Shown here: piece after piece, positions 25,343 through 33,135 of the stretch | How positions within the stretch are numbered: position 1 is the first letter of the stretch | Layout of the letters: every line of letters begins with the position of its first letter | Assembly (NCBI GenBank): GCA_050742455.1 | Contig: JBOGIG010000004.1 | Location: 62,001 to 126,000 of the forward strand | Source of the DNA: JBOGIG01 sp050742455 | Lineage (GTDB): Bacteria; Actinomycetota; Acidimicrobiia; Acidimicrobiales; JBOGIG01 | DNA length: 64,000 nucleotides | Direction of reading: 5' to 3' | Notes under the pieces: model-generated | Databases searched by the model: none | What the model saw: only the letters and a program-made list of their open reading frames with translations | What the model was told of the DNA's origin: nothing | Program-made: the position numbers and the translations under genes

Positions 25343-26887
25343 TCAGGGACCGACTTCGGCCTGGCGGGGATCGGAGCGGGCCTGGATGCGCAGGAACCGG
25401 TTTACGGCGTTGAGATAGGCCCGGGCAGATGCCTCGACCACGTCGGTTGACACCCCTCGGCCCGAGACGGTCACGCCGTCGACTTGGCACTGGACGACCA
25501 CGTCACCCAAGGCGTCAATGCCCCCGGTGACGGAGGAAACGTTGAACCCGGTGAGTTTGGCCTCGACTTCGGTGGCGTGGCGTAGGGCCGAGCAGGCGGC
25601 ATCGATCATGCCGTCTCCCTCGGCGCTTGCCTCGACCTTGGTCCCGGCCCGGCTCACCACGACCTTGGCTCTCGGCATTCCCACCGTCCCTCCTACCACC
25701 TCCAGTACCTCCAGGGTGAAGGCCTGCTTCAGGCTGGTGCCCAATTCCTCGGCCACGATGGCCTCCAGGTCGGCCTCGCTGATCTCCACTTTCCGGTCGG
25801 CCAGATCCTTGAACCGGGCGAAGGCGGAATTCAGGGCATCGCCGTGCACGGACATGCCCATCCGGGCAAGGGTGTCGGCAAAGGCGTGGCGGCCCGAATG
25901 CTTGCCCAGCACGATCTGGCTGCCAACCTGGCCCACGGCCGAGGCCTCGATGATCTCATAGGTGGTCCTCTCGGCCAGGACGCCGTGCTGGTGGATCCCC
26001 GACTCGTGGGTAAACGCGTTGCGGCCGACCACCGCCTTGTTGTACTGGATGGGGTAGCCGGTCAAGCGGGCCACCAGCCGTGAAGTTCGGGCCAGCTCCT
26101 GGGTGTTCACTCCCACCTCCATGCCGGGGAACTGATCGGCACGGATCTTGAGAGCCATGACCACCTCTTCCAAGGCGGCGTTGCCCGCCCTCTCACCCAG
26201 ACCGTTGATGCATACCTCCACCTGACGGGCCCCGGCCTGAACGCCGGCCAGGGAGTTGGCCGTAGCCAGACCCAGATCGTTGTGGCAGTGAGTGGACAGG
26301 ACGTAGGCCCCAGGCACGTTCCTTCCCACGTACTGGATCAGGGCCCCGAAGTCCCAGGGGATCCCGTAGCCCACAGTGTCGGGGATATTGAGCGTCGTCG
26401 CCCCTGACTCCACCGCTGCATTCAGCACTTCGATCATGAAGTCCAATGGGGTGCGAGTGGCGTCTTGGGGACTGAACTCGACATCGTCGGTGTGGTGACG
26501 GGCCCGGGCTACGCCCGATCGCGTTTCGGCCAGAACCTGAGCCTGATCCATCTTGAGCATGTGTTCCATGTGGGTCGGGCTGGTGGAGATGAACACGTGG
26601 ATCCGGGCCCGCTCGGCATCACGCAATGCTTCCCAGCAGCGGTCAACATCGGCAAGCTGGGTCCGGGACAGTCCCGCGATAGCCGGTCCCCCCACGGTCC
26701 GGGCGATGGCCTGCACCGCTTCGAAGTCCCCCTGGCTCGCCACCGGGAACCCGGCTTCGATGTAATCCACACCCAGGCGACCCAGCTGCTCGGCGATCTC
26801 GAGCTTTTCTCCCACGTCGAGGGAAATTCCCGGCGATTGCTCGCCGTCCCGCAACGTTGTGTCGAAGATGATCACTCTTTCAGCCAT
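25343..26887 (-). CDS. leuA: 2-isopropylmalate synthase
   Basis: The 514-residue LeuA shows IIFDTTLRDGEQSPG at the N-terminus, EAGFPVASQGDFEAV, the metal-binding HCHNDLGLATANS and GLGERAGNAALEEVV, then the C-terminal regulatory domain that mediates leucine feedback inhibition. It condenses 2-oxoisovalerate with acetyl-CoA, the first committed step of leucine synthesis. ATG 26887 is preceded by GAGAGG; the open frame further upstream crosses the attenuator. It is transcribed alone and is convergent with the mce ATPase gene. Control is probably by leucine attenuation (26945-27083). Confidence 0.94.
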   Translation of the reverse strand: MAERVIIFDTTLRDGEQSPGISLDVGEKLEIAEQLGRLGVDYIEAGFPVASQGDFEAVQAIARTVGGPAIAGLSRTQLADVDRCWEALRDAERARIHVFISTSPTHMEHMLKMDQAQVLAETRSGVARARHHTDDVEFSPQDATRTPLDFMIEVLNAAVESGATTLNIPDTVGYGIPWDFGALIQYVGRNVPGAYVLSTHCHNDLGLATANSLAGVQAGARQVEVCINGLGERAGNAALEEVVMALKIRADQFPGMEVGVNTQELARTSRLVARLTGYPIQYNKAVVGRNAFTHESGIHQHGVLAERTTYEIIEASAVGQVGSQIVLGKHSGRHAFADTLARMGMSVHGDALNSAFARFKDLADRKVEISEADLEAIVAEELGTSLKQAFTLEVLEVVGGTVGMPRAKVVVSRAGTKVEASAEGDGMIDAACSALRHATEVEAKLTGFNVSSVTGGIDALGDVVVQCQVDGVTVSGRGVSTDVVEASARAYLNAVNRFLRIQARSDPRQAEVGP

Positions 26888-26944
26888 GGCCTTGCCTCTC
26901 TCGTCGGACGGGTCTGAACTCAACAGCCTGAACTCCAGCAAATG

Positions 26945-27002
26945 AAAAACCCCCTGGCCTTGGGGGCGCAGGAGGCAGTGGCGAGCACGTAGGCGGCTCG
27001 CC
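26945..27002 (-). terminator. attenuator hairpins upstream of leuA
   Basis: Directly after the leader-peptide stop a hairpin forms from GGCGAGC (27002-26996) and GCTCGCC (26986-26980). A terminator follows: CCCCC (26966-26962) with GGGGG (26954-26950), then TTTTTCATTT. Layout and spacing match the leuB attenuator. The terminator ends 57 bases before the leuA start codon. Confidence 0.82.
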
Positions 27003-27003
27003 G

Positions 27004-27048
27004 TCAGGTAAGGAGCAGGATGGTGGGAACGGCTCGGTTACAGGTCAC
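27004..27048 (-). CDS. leader peptide MTCNRAVPTILLLT of leuA
   Basis: A 14-codon frame begins with GTG at 27048 and ends with TGA at 27006-27004. It contains Ile-Leu-Leu-Leu-Thr directly before the stop, with three different Leu codons (CTG, CTC, CTT). The GTG is placed where transcription should start from the promoter at 27055-27083, so it is probably leaderless. Ribosome stalling at the Leu codons under leucine shortage would block the first hairpin and stop the terminator from forming. Confidence 0.78.
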   Translation of the reverse strand: MTCNRAVPTILLLT

Positions 27049-27054
27049 ATTGCT

Positions 27055-27083
27055 ATGTTGACAACTCCAACCGACCACGTCAA
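27055..27083 (-). promoter_or_regulatory. leuA promoter
   Basis: TTGACG (27083-27078), a 17-base spacer and CAACAT (27060-27055) on the reverse strand; six bases later comes the leader-peptide GTG. The -35 box is good, the -10 box is weak. Confidence 0.55.
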
Positions 27084-27155
27084 GGCGCGCCCAGGGATTA
27101 GCCTTCCCCAAAGGGAGCGAGTCCGTCGGGGCCGCCAGCTAGGAGGGGTGGCACC

Positions 27156-27701
27156 GTGCGTCGAGCATTTCGGATGGGGTTGAAGATGGGCCTGTTGAGT
27201 GGAATCGGCATCGGCCTCTTCAAGCTGTTCTCGTCCCTGAGGAAAACGCCTGAACCCAATATGGACAATGACCGCTCGTATGGCGTCTGGCCTGATGTCA
27301 TGCCGTCGGTCTCGCGGCCGGATGACCGGCCTGGAGGCCCCGCTGTTCCGGTCGAGGCCAAGAAGGCCGAGGTCAAGAAGGCAGGCGCCAAGAAGGCAGG
27401 CGCCAAGAAGGCAGGCGCCAAGAAGGCAGGGGTCAAGAAGGCTGCTGCCAAGAAGGCTGCTGCCAAGAAGGCAGGGGTCAAGAAGGCAGGCGTCAAGAAG
27501 GCAGGCGTCAAGAAGGCAGGCGCCAAGAAGGCAGGCGCCAAGAAGGCTGTGGCAAAGGCGGCAGTGGCAAAGGCGGCAGTGGCAAAGGCGGCAGTGGCAA
27601 AGGCGGCAGTGGCAAAGAAGGCGGCCCCCAATAAAGCGAGCCCGAAGAAGGCCGGGGTCAAGAAGGCCGGGGTCAAGAAGGCCGGGAGGTCCGGCGGGTA
27701 G
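27156..27701 (+). CDS. membrane-anchored Lys/Ala-repeat (histone H1-like tail) protein
   Basis: The 181-residue protein starts at GTG 27156 with AGGAGGGG upstream. Residues 7-27 (MGLKMGLLSGIGIGLFKLFSS) form a hydrophobic, probably membrane-associated helix. A short Pro/Asp-rich linker follows, and from about residue 68 the protein is almost only KKAGA, KKAGV and VAKAA repeats. Such Lys/Ala tails occur in bacterial H1-like proteins and in the tail of mycobacterial HU, where they bind DNA. A DNA-binding tail joined to a membrane-type N-terminus would tether nucleic acid or polyanionic polymer to the membrane. Function unknown. It is convergent with serA and divergent from leuA. Confidence 0.75.
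   Translation: MRRAFRMGLKMGLLSGIGIGLFKLFSSLRKTPEPNMDNDRSYGVWPDVMPSVSRPDDRPGGPAVPVEAKKAEVKKAGAKKAGAKKAGAKKAGVKKAAAKKAAAKKAGVKKAGVKKAGVKKAGAKKAGAKKAVAKAAVAKAAVAKAAVAKAAVAKKAAPNKASPKKAGVKKAGVKKAGRSGG
27358..27690. repeat. 15-bp tandem repeats encoding KKAGA/KKAGV and VAKAA
   Basis: About 20 units of 15 bases, first AAGAAGGCAGGCGCC type, then four GTGGCAAAGGCGGCA units, then AAGAAGGCCGGGGTC units. They fill two thirds of the gene. The antisense frame encodes a hydrophobic mirror repeat that is not a gene. Confidence 0.9.
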
Positions 27702-27709
27702 TCCGCCTT

Positions 27710-29281
27710 TCAGACCGGCACGGTGATGGTGTGAACCTCCAGGATTCCCGCCTGCGCGCCGAGTTCGTGCAAAACCTCGGGCGCAACGGGGCGATCGGTG
27801 GAAAGCACCATCAGTGCCGTGGTGGCCCCGGCTGAAGGACCCACGGCCATGGAGGAGATCCCCACTCCGGCATGGCCCAGGGCCGATCCGACTACTCCGA
27901 TCATGCCGGGCCGGTCGTCGTTGCGAACCACCAGCATGTGACGGGCCGGCGGTACCTCCACCGAGTGGTCGTCCACCATGACGATGCGCGGCTCCCCCCG
28001 CATACCGGCCAGCGTCCCCGACACAGCATGATCCTTGGACCGCAGGGTGACCAAATTGACGTAGTCCCGCACGGCCGTGGTCTTTGTCTCCCTCAGTTCC
28101 AGCCCTCGCTCGGCGGCCAAGGCCGGGGCATTCACATAGGAAACCGGCTCCTCGGTGCCACCGGCGAACAGGCCCTTGAGTACGCTCAAGGTCAGGATTC
28201 GGGTGTCGTAATCGGCCAGTGCTCCCTGGTATTCGACATCCATACGATCGGGCAGTCCCCCACTCAGCGAAGCCATGATCCGACCCAGCTGTTCGGCAAG
28301 GGGGAGGAAGGGCCTTACCGTCTCGGACGCCTCACCGGCGCTGACATTTACGGCAAAAGGCACGAACTCACCGGCGAGAGCCAGGATTACCTGCTCGGCG
28401 ATGGTAACGCCGGCCTTGTCCTGGGCCTCTCGGGTGCTGGCCCCCAGATGAGGGGTTACTACCACCGAATCGAGCCCGAATACGGGCGAATCCAAGCATG
28501 GCTCGGTGGAAAAGACATCGAGCCCGGCCCCGCCCACCGTGCCGTCGTTGATGGCTTCGGCCAACGCCGCCTCGTCCACTATCCCGCCCCGGGCCGTGTT
28601 GATGACGCGAATGCCCGGCTTGGCTTTGGCCAGCAGTTCGGCCCCGATCAACCCCATGGTCTGTGGCGTCTTGGGCAGGTGAATCGTGAGGAAGTCGGCC
28701 TGGGCCACCAGGTCTGCCAGTTCCATCATCTCCACACCCAATTGGCGGGCCCGATCGGCCGAAACAAACGGATCGTAGGCACACAGGCGCATCCCAAAAG
28801 CATGGGCCCGCTGGGCCACCAGCATCCCCACCCGTCCCAGCCCCACCACACCGAGGGTCTTTCCGTGCAGCTCGACTCCCTCCCATTTCGAGCGTTCCCA
28901 CTTTCCCGCCACTAGAGCGGAGTGGGCCTGGGGCACATTGCGGGCCTGGGCCAGGAGGAGGGCCATGGCGTGCTCGGCAGCCGACAAGATGTTGGACTGA
29001 GGGGCGTTGACCACCATGACGCCGGCCTTGGTGGCGGCATCGGTGTCGACGTTGTCCAGTCCTATGCCGGCTCGGCCCACCACGACCAGATCGGATCCTG
29101 CCTTGATTACTTGAGCCGTGACCTTGGTGGCTGACCGAATGACCAGCCCGTGGGCCCCGGGCATGACCGACACAAGCTCTTCGGGGGAAAGTCCCACCTG
29201 GACGTCCACCTGGTGTCCGGCATCGGCCATGGCGGCCAATCCGGCCGGGGCCAATTCCTCGGTGACAAGAATGCGCGACAT
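27710..29281 (-). CDS. serA: D-3-phosphoglycerate dehydrogenase
   Basis: The 523-residue SerA is the long actinobacterial type. The NAD-binding domain shows GLGRVGMLVAQRA, NTARGGIVDEAAL holds the catalytic Arg, and TPHLGASTREAQDKAG holds the catalytic His. An intervening domain and a C-terminal ACT domain (VVRNDDRPGMIGVVGSALG) follow, usually responsible for serine inhibition. It oxidises 3-phosphoglycerate as the first step of serine synthesis. ATG 29281 gives the expected MSRILVTEEL start. serC lies 1.4 kb away on the other strand. Confidence 0.95.
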   Translation of the reverse strand: MSRILVTEELAPAGLAAMADAGHQVDVQVGLSPEELVSVMPGAHGLVIRSATKVTAQVIKAGSDLVVVGRAGIGLDNVDTDAATKAGVMVVNAPQSNILSAAEHAMALLLAQARNVPQAHSALVAGKWERSKWEGVELHGKTLGVVGLGRVGMLVAQRAHAFGMRLCAYDPFVSADRARQLGVEMMELADLVAQADFLTIHLPKTPQTMGLIGAELLAKAKPGIRVINTARGGIVDEAALAEAINDGTVGGAGLDVFSTEPCLDSPVFGLDSVVVTPHLGASTREAQDKAGVTIAEQVILALAGEFVPFAVNVSAGEASETVRPFLPLAEQLGRIMASLSGGLPDRMDVEYQGALADYDTRILTLSVLKGLFAGGTEEPVSYVNAPALAAERGLELRETKTTAVRDYVNLVTLRSKDHAVSGTLAGMRGEPRIVMVDDHSVEVPPARHMLVVRNDDRPGMIGVVGSALGHAGVGISSMAVGPSAGATTALMVLSTDRPVAPEVLHELGAQAGILEVHTITVPV

Positions 29282-29389
29282 GTCCCAATCCTTACTGACC
29301 CACACCTGAGTCGCCAGACGCCTGCTCAGAGGCCACAAGCCTCAGCCCGTTTTCAGGTCCGGATCGGACTTGATAGGAAACCGGAGCGC

Positions 29390-30631
29390 TCAGCCCTCGG
29401 ACAGGAGCTTGTCGATCCGGTTCACTCCTTCAACCAGATCGTCATCGGACAGGGCGTAGGACAATCGGGCGAAGCCCGGGGCTCCAAATGCTTCGCCGGG
29501 CACGATAGCCACCTGGACCTCATCGAGGATGATCTCGGCCAACTCCAGGGTGGTCGACGCCGCTCGACTCCGGATGGGGCGACCCAGTGCCCCTTTGAGC
29601 GAGGGAAAGGCGTAAAAGGCCCCCTGGGGCTCGATGCAGGTCACACCAGGTATGGCATTGAGCATTCGATGAATAATCCGGCGTCGCCGGTCAAAGGCCT
29701 CACGCATCTCGCCGACGGCGGTCAGGTCCCCACTCACGGCTGCCAGGGCAGCGCACTGGGAGACATTGGCGACATTCGAGGTCATGTGACTTTGCAGGTT
29801 CGTGGCGGCAGCTACCACGTCGGGAGGTCCGATCAACCATCCCACCCGCCACCCTGTCATGGCATATGTCTTTGCCACGCCGTTGATCACCACGCATCGC
29901 GAGGCCACCCCGGGCACCACCACTGGCATCGAGTGGTGTCGGTTCTCCCCGTACACAAGGTGTTCGTATATCTCGTCGGCCACCACCCATAGCCCGGCCG
30001 ATTCGGCCCAGGATCCGATGGCTTCGATCTCGCTGCGGGAGTAGACGGCGCCGGTCGGATTGGAGGGCGACACGAACAGCAATACCTTGGTCCTGACCGT
30101 GCGGGCCGCCTCCAGTTGGTCGACGGTCACCTTGAACCCGGCGCTCTCATCGGTGACCACCGCCACCGATGAGCCCCCGGCCAACCCAATGGCCTCGGGG
30201 TAGGTGGTCCAATACGGGGCGGGGACCAGTACCTCGTCGCCAGGATCGAGGAGGGTGGCAAAGGCGCTGTAGATGGCCTGCTTGGCTCCGTTGGTAACCA
30301 GCACTTGGCTCGGAGGCACTTCCCACTGCGAGTCACGCTGGGTCTTGGCGGCAATGGCGGCCCGTAGTTCGGGCAGTCCGGGGATAGGCGAGTATCGATG
30401 GTTGACGGGCAGCAGGCAAGCCGCTGCGGCGGCCTCGCATATGTAGTCCGGAGTTGGGAAATCGGGCTCTCCGGCGCCGAAGCCGACCACATTCTGGCCC
30501 GCCGCCTTGAGCGCCTTGGCCTTGGCGTCGATGGCCAAGGTGGCCGAGGTGGCCACCGAAGCGATCCGAGCCGACACCCGAGTTGCCGAATCGACTCGCC
30601 GTTCCAGCGCCTGTCCGCCCATTTCTGCCAT
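29390..30631 (-). CDS. aspC: class I PLP-dependent aminotransferase, aspartate aminotransferase type
   Basis: The 413-residue protein is a class Ib aspartate aminotransferase. GEPDFPTPDYI, YSPIPGLPELRAAIA, SPSNPTGAVYSRSE, DEIYEHLVYG and the PLP lysine in VAKTYAMTGWRVGW are visible. It interconverts aspartate and oxaloacetate with glutamate/2-oxoglutarate. A CATAAT box lies five bases before the start, suggesting a leaderless transcript. It is divergent from serC across only 43 bases. Substrate could be broader (prephenate in some class Ib enzymes); symbol is tentative. Confidence 0.88.
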   Translation of the reverse strand: MAEMGGQALERRVDSATRVSARIASVATSATLAIDAKAKALKAAGQNVVGFGAGEPDFPTPDYICEAAAAACLLPVNHRYSPIPGLPELRAAIAAKTQRDSQWEVPPSQVLVTNGAKQAIYSAFATLLDPGDEVLVPAPYWTTYPEAIGLAGGSSVAVVTDESAGFKVTVDQLEAARTVRTKVLLFVSPSNPTGAVYSRSEIEAIGSWAESAGLWVVADEIYEHLVYGENRHHSMPVVVPGVASRCVVINGVAKTYAMTGWRVGWLIGPPDVVAAATNLQSHMTSNVANVSQCAALAAVSGDLTAVGEMREAFDRRRRIIHRMLNAIPGVTCIEPQGAFYAFPSLKGALGRPIRSRAASTTLELAEIILDEVQVAIVPGEAFGAPGFARLSYALSDDDLVEGVNRIDKLLSEG

Positions 30632-30674
30632 GCCCCATTATGGCCCGCTCCGGGGGTGCCCCTAAGATTGCCCG

Positions 30675-31817
30675 GTGAAGTCTTCTCTCGATCCCGCCGC
30701 CCCTTCGCCCGCCATTCGCATCCCGGCCAACCTGGTCCCCACCGATGGGCGCTTCGGCTGTGGCCCGTCCAAGATCCGACCCGAAGCCGTCAACGCCCTG
30801 GCCGCGGTAGGCCGGACCTACCTCGGAACCAGCCACCGCCAGGACACCGTACGCTCGGTGGTGGGCGCCATCCGATCCGGACTCAGGGATCTGTTCGGCT
30901 TGCCCGACGGGTACGAGGTGATCCTGGGCAACGGGGGGACCACAACATTTTGGGATGTGGCCAGCTTCGGACTCGTCGAGCACCGTAGTCAGCACCTGTC
31001 CTTCGGCGAATTCTCGTCGAAGTTCGCCGCGGCGTGTGCGGCCGCGCCCCATCTGGATGTTCCCGAGATCATCACGTCCGACGTGGGAACCCACCCGGTG
31101 GCCGTGCCGAGCCCGGGCATTGATCTCTATGCCCTCACCCACAACGAAACGTCGACCGGCGTGTCCATGGAGATTCGCCGACCGGTGGGGGCCACCGGCC
31201 TGGTGGCGGTGGATGCCACTTCGGCGGCCGGCGGCCTCCGGGTCGATCCCGATCAGTTCGATGCCTACTATTTCGCTCCCCAGAAGTGCTTCGCCGCCGA
31301 CGGGGGGCTGTGGCTGGCCATTCTCAGCCCCGCCGCCCTGGACCGAGTGGGTGCCATCGCCGCCACCGGAAGGTGGGTTCCCGCTTCGTTGGATCTCGGC
31401 ATCGCCATTGAAAACTCGGGCAAGAACCAGACCTATAACACCCCGGCGTTGGCCACCCTCTATCTCATGGCCGAGCAACTGGATTGGGTGCTCGGAAACG
31501 GGGGTCTGGAATGGGCCGCCAATCGCTGTGACTCCTCGTCCCGGACCATATACCAGTGGGCCGAGACATCCGAGTTCGCGGCTCCATTTGTGGCCAAGCC
31601 GGAAGAGCGCAGCCACGTGGTGGCCACCATTGACTTCACCGACGAAGTGGACGCCGCCGGGGTGGCCCAGGTGCTGCGAGCCAATGGGATCGTTGACACC
31701 GAGCCTTATCGCAAGCTCGGTCGCAATCAACTGAGGGTTGGCATGTTCCCCGCCATCGATCCCGATGACATCGCCGCCCTGTGCGCCTGCATCGACTACG
31801 TAGTCGGAGCGGCCTGA
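30675..31817 (+). CDS. serC: phosphoserine aminotransferase
   Basis: The 380-residue protein matches the actinobacterial SerC branch: FGCGPSKIRPEAV near the start, LGTSHRQ, GNGGTTTFWDVA and the PLP lysine in YYFAPQKCFAADGGLW. It transaminates 3-phosphohydroxypyruvate, the product of SerA, to phosphoserine. Start is GTG at 30675, six bases after a TAAGAT -10-like box, so the mRNA is probably leaderless. The last 22 bases overlap the 3' end of the convergent DoxX-like gene. Confidence 0.93.
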   Translation: MKSSLDPAAPSPAIRIPANLVPTDGRFGCGPSKIRPEAVNALAAVGRTYLGTSHRQDTVRSVVGAIRSGLRDLFGLPDGYEVILGNGGTTTFWDVASFGLVEHRSQHLSFGEFSSKFAAACAAAPHLDVPEIITSDVGTHPVAVPSPGIDLYALTHNETSTGVSMEIRRPVGATGLVAVDATSAAGGLRVDPDQFDAYYFAPQKCFAADGGLWLAILSPAALDRVGAIAATGRWVPASLDLGIAIENSGKNQTYNTPALATLYLMAEQLDWVLGNGGLEWAANRCDSSSRTIYQWAETSEFAAPFVAKPEERSHVVATIDFTDEVDAAGVAQVLRANGIVDTEPYRKLGRNQLRVGMFPAIDPDDIAALCACIDYVVGAA

Positions 31818-32218
31818 GCCCGGGGAGCGGCCTGAGCCCGGGGACCGGCCTCGGCGCTGCGAGCCACCCGCAGTGCCCACACCACCAAGGGCACCTGGAG
31901 GGGCAGGCGCAGCCAAGGAAGGGCCTTGGATGCCAGTACCCCGCTGGAACCATATGGCGCTCCTTGCACTGCCTGATACACGTTGGCGGGGAACACGGCG
32001 ACGAACAGCGCGGCCGAGGCCCAACCGGCCAGCCGGCGGGTTCTGGTCCTGACAAGTCCGGCGGCGCACGCCAGCTCCGCCACCCCGCTCGCGTAGACCA
32101 GGCCCCGATGGGCAGGAAGGAACCCGGGGACGATGTCCTCAAATGACTTGGGGGCAGCAAAATGAGTCACGCCGGCCACACCGAGGAGTCCGGCCAGCAG
32201 CTTGGCCCCCACCGACAT
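31796..32218 (-). CDS. DoxX-like membrane protein
   Basis: The protein of about 140 residues has four hydrophobic segments and the DoxX-type pattern: GAKLLAGLLGVAGVTHFAAPKSFEDIVP, then a YASGVAELACAAGLV helix and a late PLQVPLVVWALRVA helix. Such proteins are small inner-membrane proteins of unclear function, some linked to redox stress. ATG 32218 lies two bases after the stop of the upstream ABC ATPase, so they share a transcript; a GTG at 32233 would overlap. The C-terminus is a repeat, RAQAAPRAQAAP. Confidence 0.75.
   Translation of the reverse strand: MSVGAKLLAGLLGVAGVTHFAAPKSFEDIVPGFLPAHRGLVYASGVAELACAAGLVRTRTRRLAGWASAALFVAVFPANVYQAVQGAPYGSSGVLASKALPWLRLPLQVPLVVWALRVARSAEAGPRAQAAPRAQAAPTT
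31807..31842. repeat. 18-bp tandem repeat at the serC/DoxX-like convergent ends
   Basis: Two identical copies of GAGCGGCCTGAGCCCGGG. They encode the RAQAAP repeat at the C-terminus of the DoxX-like protein and also cover the serC stop codon on the other strand. Confidence 0.85.
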
Positions 32219-32220
32219 TT

Positions 32221-33135
32221 TCACGCCCGCCACCCCACCAGGCGCTGCACCATGGCCGGGGTGGATTCGCCGTCGTAGACGATACGTCCGTCCTGCAACC
32301 CGACACAGCGCTCAGCCCCGGCCACGAAGTCCAACTGATGGGTTGCCACCACCACCGCCGCCCCCGACGCGGCCACCTCGTCGAGAAGGACCAACAGGGC
32401 CTCCCGACCGGGGGCATCCAAACCGACGAAAGGCTCGTCCACCAGCAGCAGGGAGAACGGCCGTACCAGGCCGAGCGCCAGGGATGTCTTCTGGCGGAGT
32501 CCCCGGCTGAACCGGGCGGGAAGATCGTCCTCCCGGCCTGTCAGGTTCAAGCGCTTGATCAACAACTCGGCCCGGCGGTCGCCGTCGGCGGTGTCGTGCA
32601 GGCGTGCGATGTACTCCAGGTGCTCGATCACGCTCAGGTCGTCATAAAGGACAGGGTCGTCGGCGATGTAGGAAACGGCGGACCGGGCCTCGATGGAGCC
32701 GGCCGGGGCCCCGTCGATCAGCACCTCACCCGAGGTGGCCTCGAGCAGCCCGGCCACAATGCGAATCAAGGTCGTCTTGCCCGAGCCATTTGGTCCGACC
32801 ACCACCATTTTTTGTCCTCGTGGCACTTTGAGGGAGACCTTGTTAACGGCCAGGATGTCCCCGTAGTCCTTGACCACCGTGTCGGCCACCATGACCGGCA
32901 ACTCGGTGCGGCGTTGACCTTCGGGGTCCCGAACCATCCGTGTGGGCCGGGCCCACCTGATTCCGGTGGGCGCCGTCTCAGGCCCCGACACCGTCCCCCC
33001 GGGGGCAGTTACTCCCGATCCAGGCTCACCGGCAGCGCCGGCAGGGTTGGTCCCCAAATCGCCGCCGGCGGGTTCGGGTGACTGCGTCCCCGGAAGTACA
33101 GGCGGGGCGATTCTCGACCGTCGTTTCCGACTCAC
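32221..33135 (-). CDS. ABC transporter ATP-binding protein
   Basis: The 304-residue protein has Walker A GPNGSGKTTL, a signature-like FSRGLRQKTSLALGL (LSGG is replaced by FSRG, as in some ABC-2 exporters), Walker B LLLVDEPFVGLD and switch ATHQ. About 75 disordered Pro/Gly-rich residues precede the domain. GTG at 33135 overlaps the stop of the permease gene (GTGA). It should energise the 559-residue permease encoded just upstream; the substrate is unknown. Confidence 0.9.
   Translation of the reverse strand: MSRKRRSRIAPPVLPGTQSPEPAGGDLGTNPAGAAGEPGSGVTAPGGTVSGPETAPTGIRWARPTRMVRDPEGQRRTELPVMVADTVVKDYGDILAVNKVSLKVPRGQKMVVVGPNGSGKTTLIRIVAGLLEATSGEVLIDGAPAGSIEARSAVSYIADDPVLYDDLSVIEHLEYIARLHDTADGDRRAELLIKRLNLTGREDDLPARFSRGLRQKTSLALGLVRPFSLLLVDEPFVGLDAPGREALLVLLDEVAASGAAVVVATHQLDFVAGAERCVGLQDGRIVYDGESTPAMVQRLVGWRA

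Noticed and set aside
27098..27676. Antisense frame encoding a hydrophobic FLAPAFLTPAFL repeat
   Set aside because: It is the mirror of the Lys/Ala repeats of the + strand gene, which has a good ribosome site; no independent support.
27358..27690. Possible CRISPR array
   Set aside because: Repeats are directly adjacent and in frame, without spacers; no cas genes.
30333..32069. 578-codon reverse-strand frame opposite serC
   Set aside because: serC on the + strand is clear; the reverse frame has no recognisable domain.
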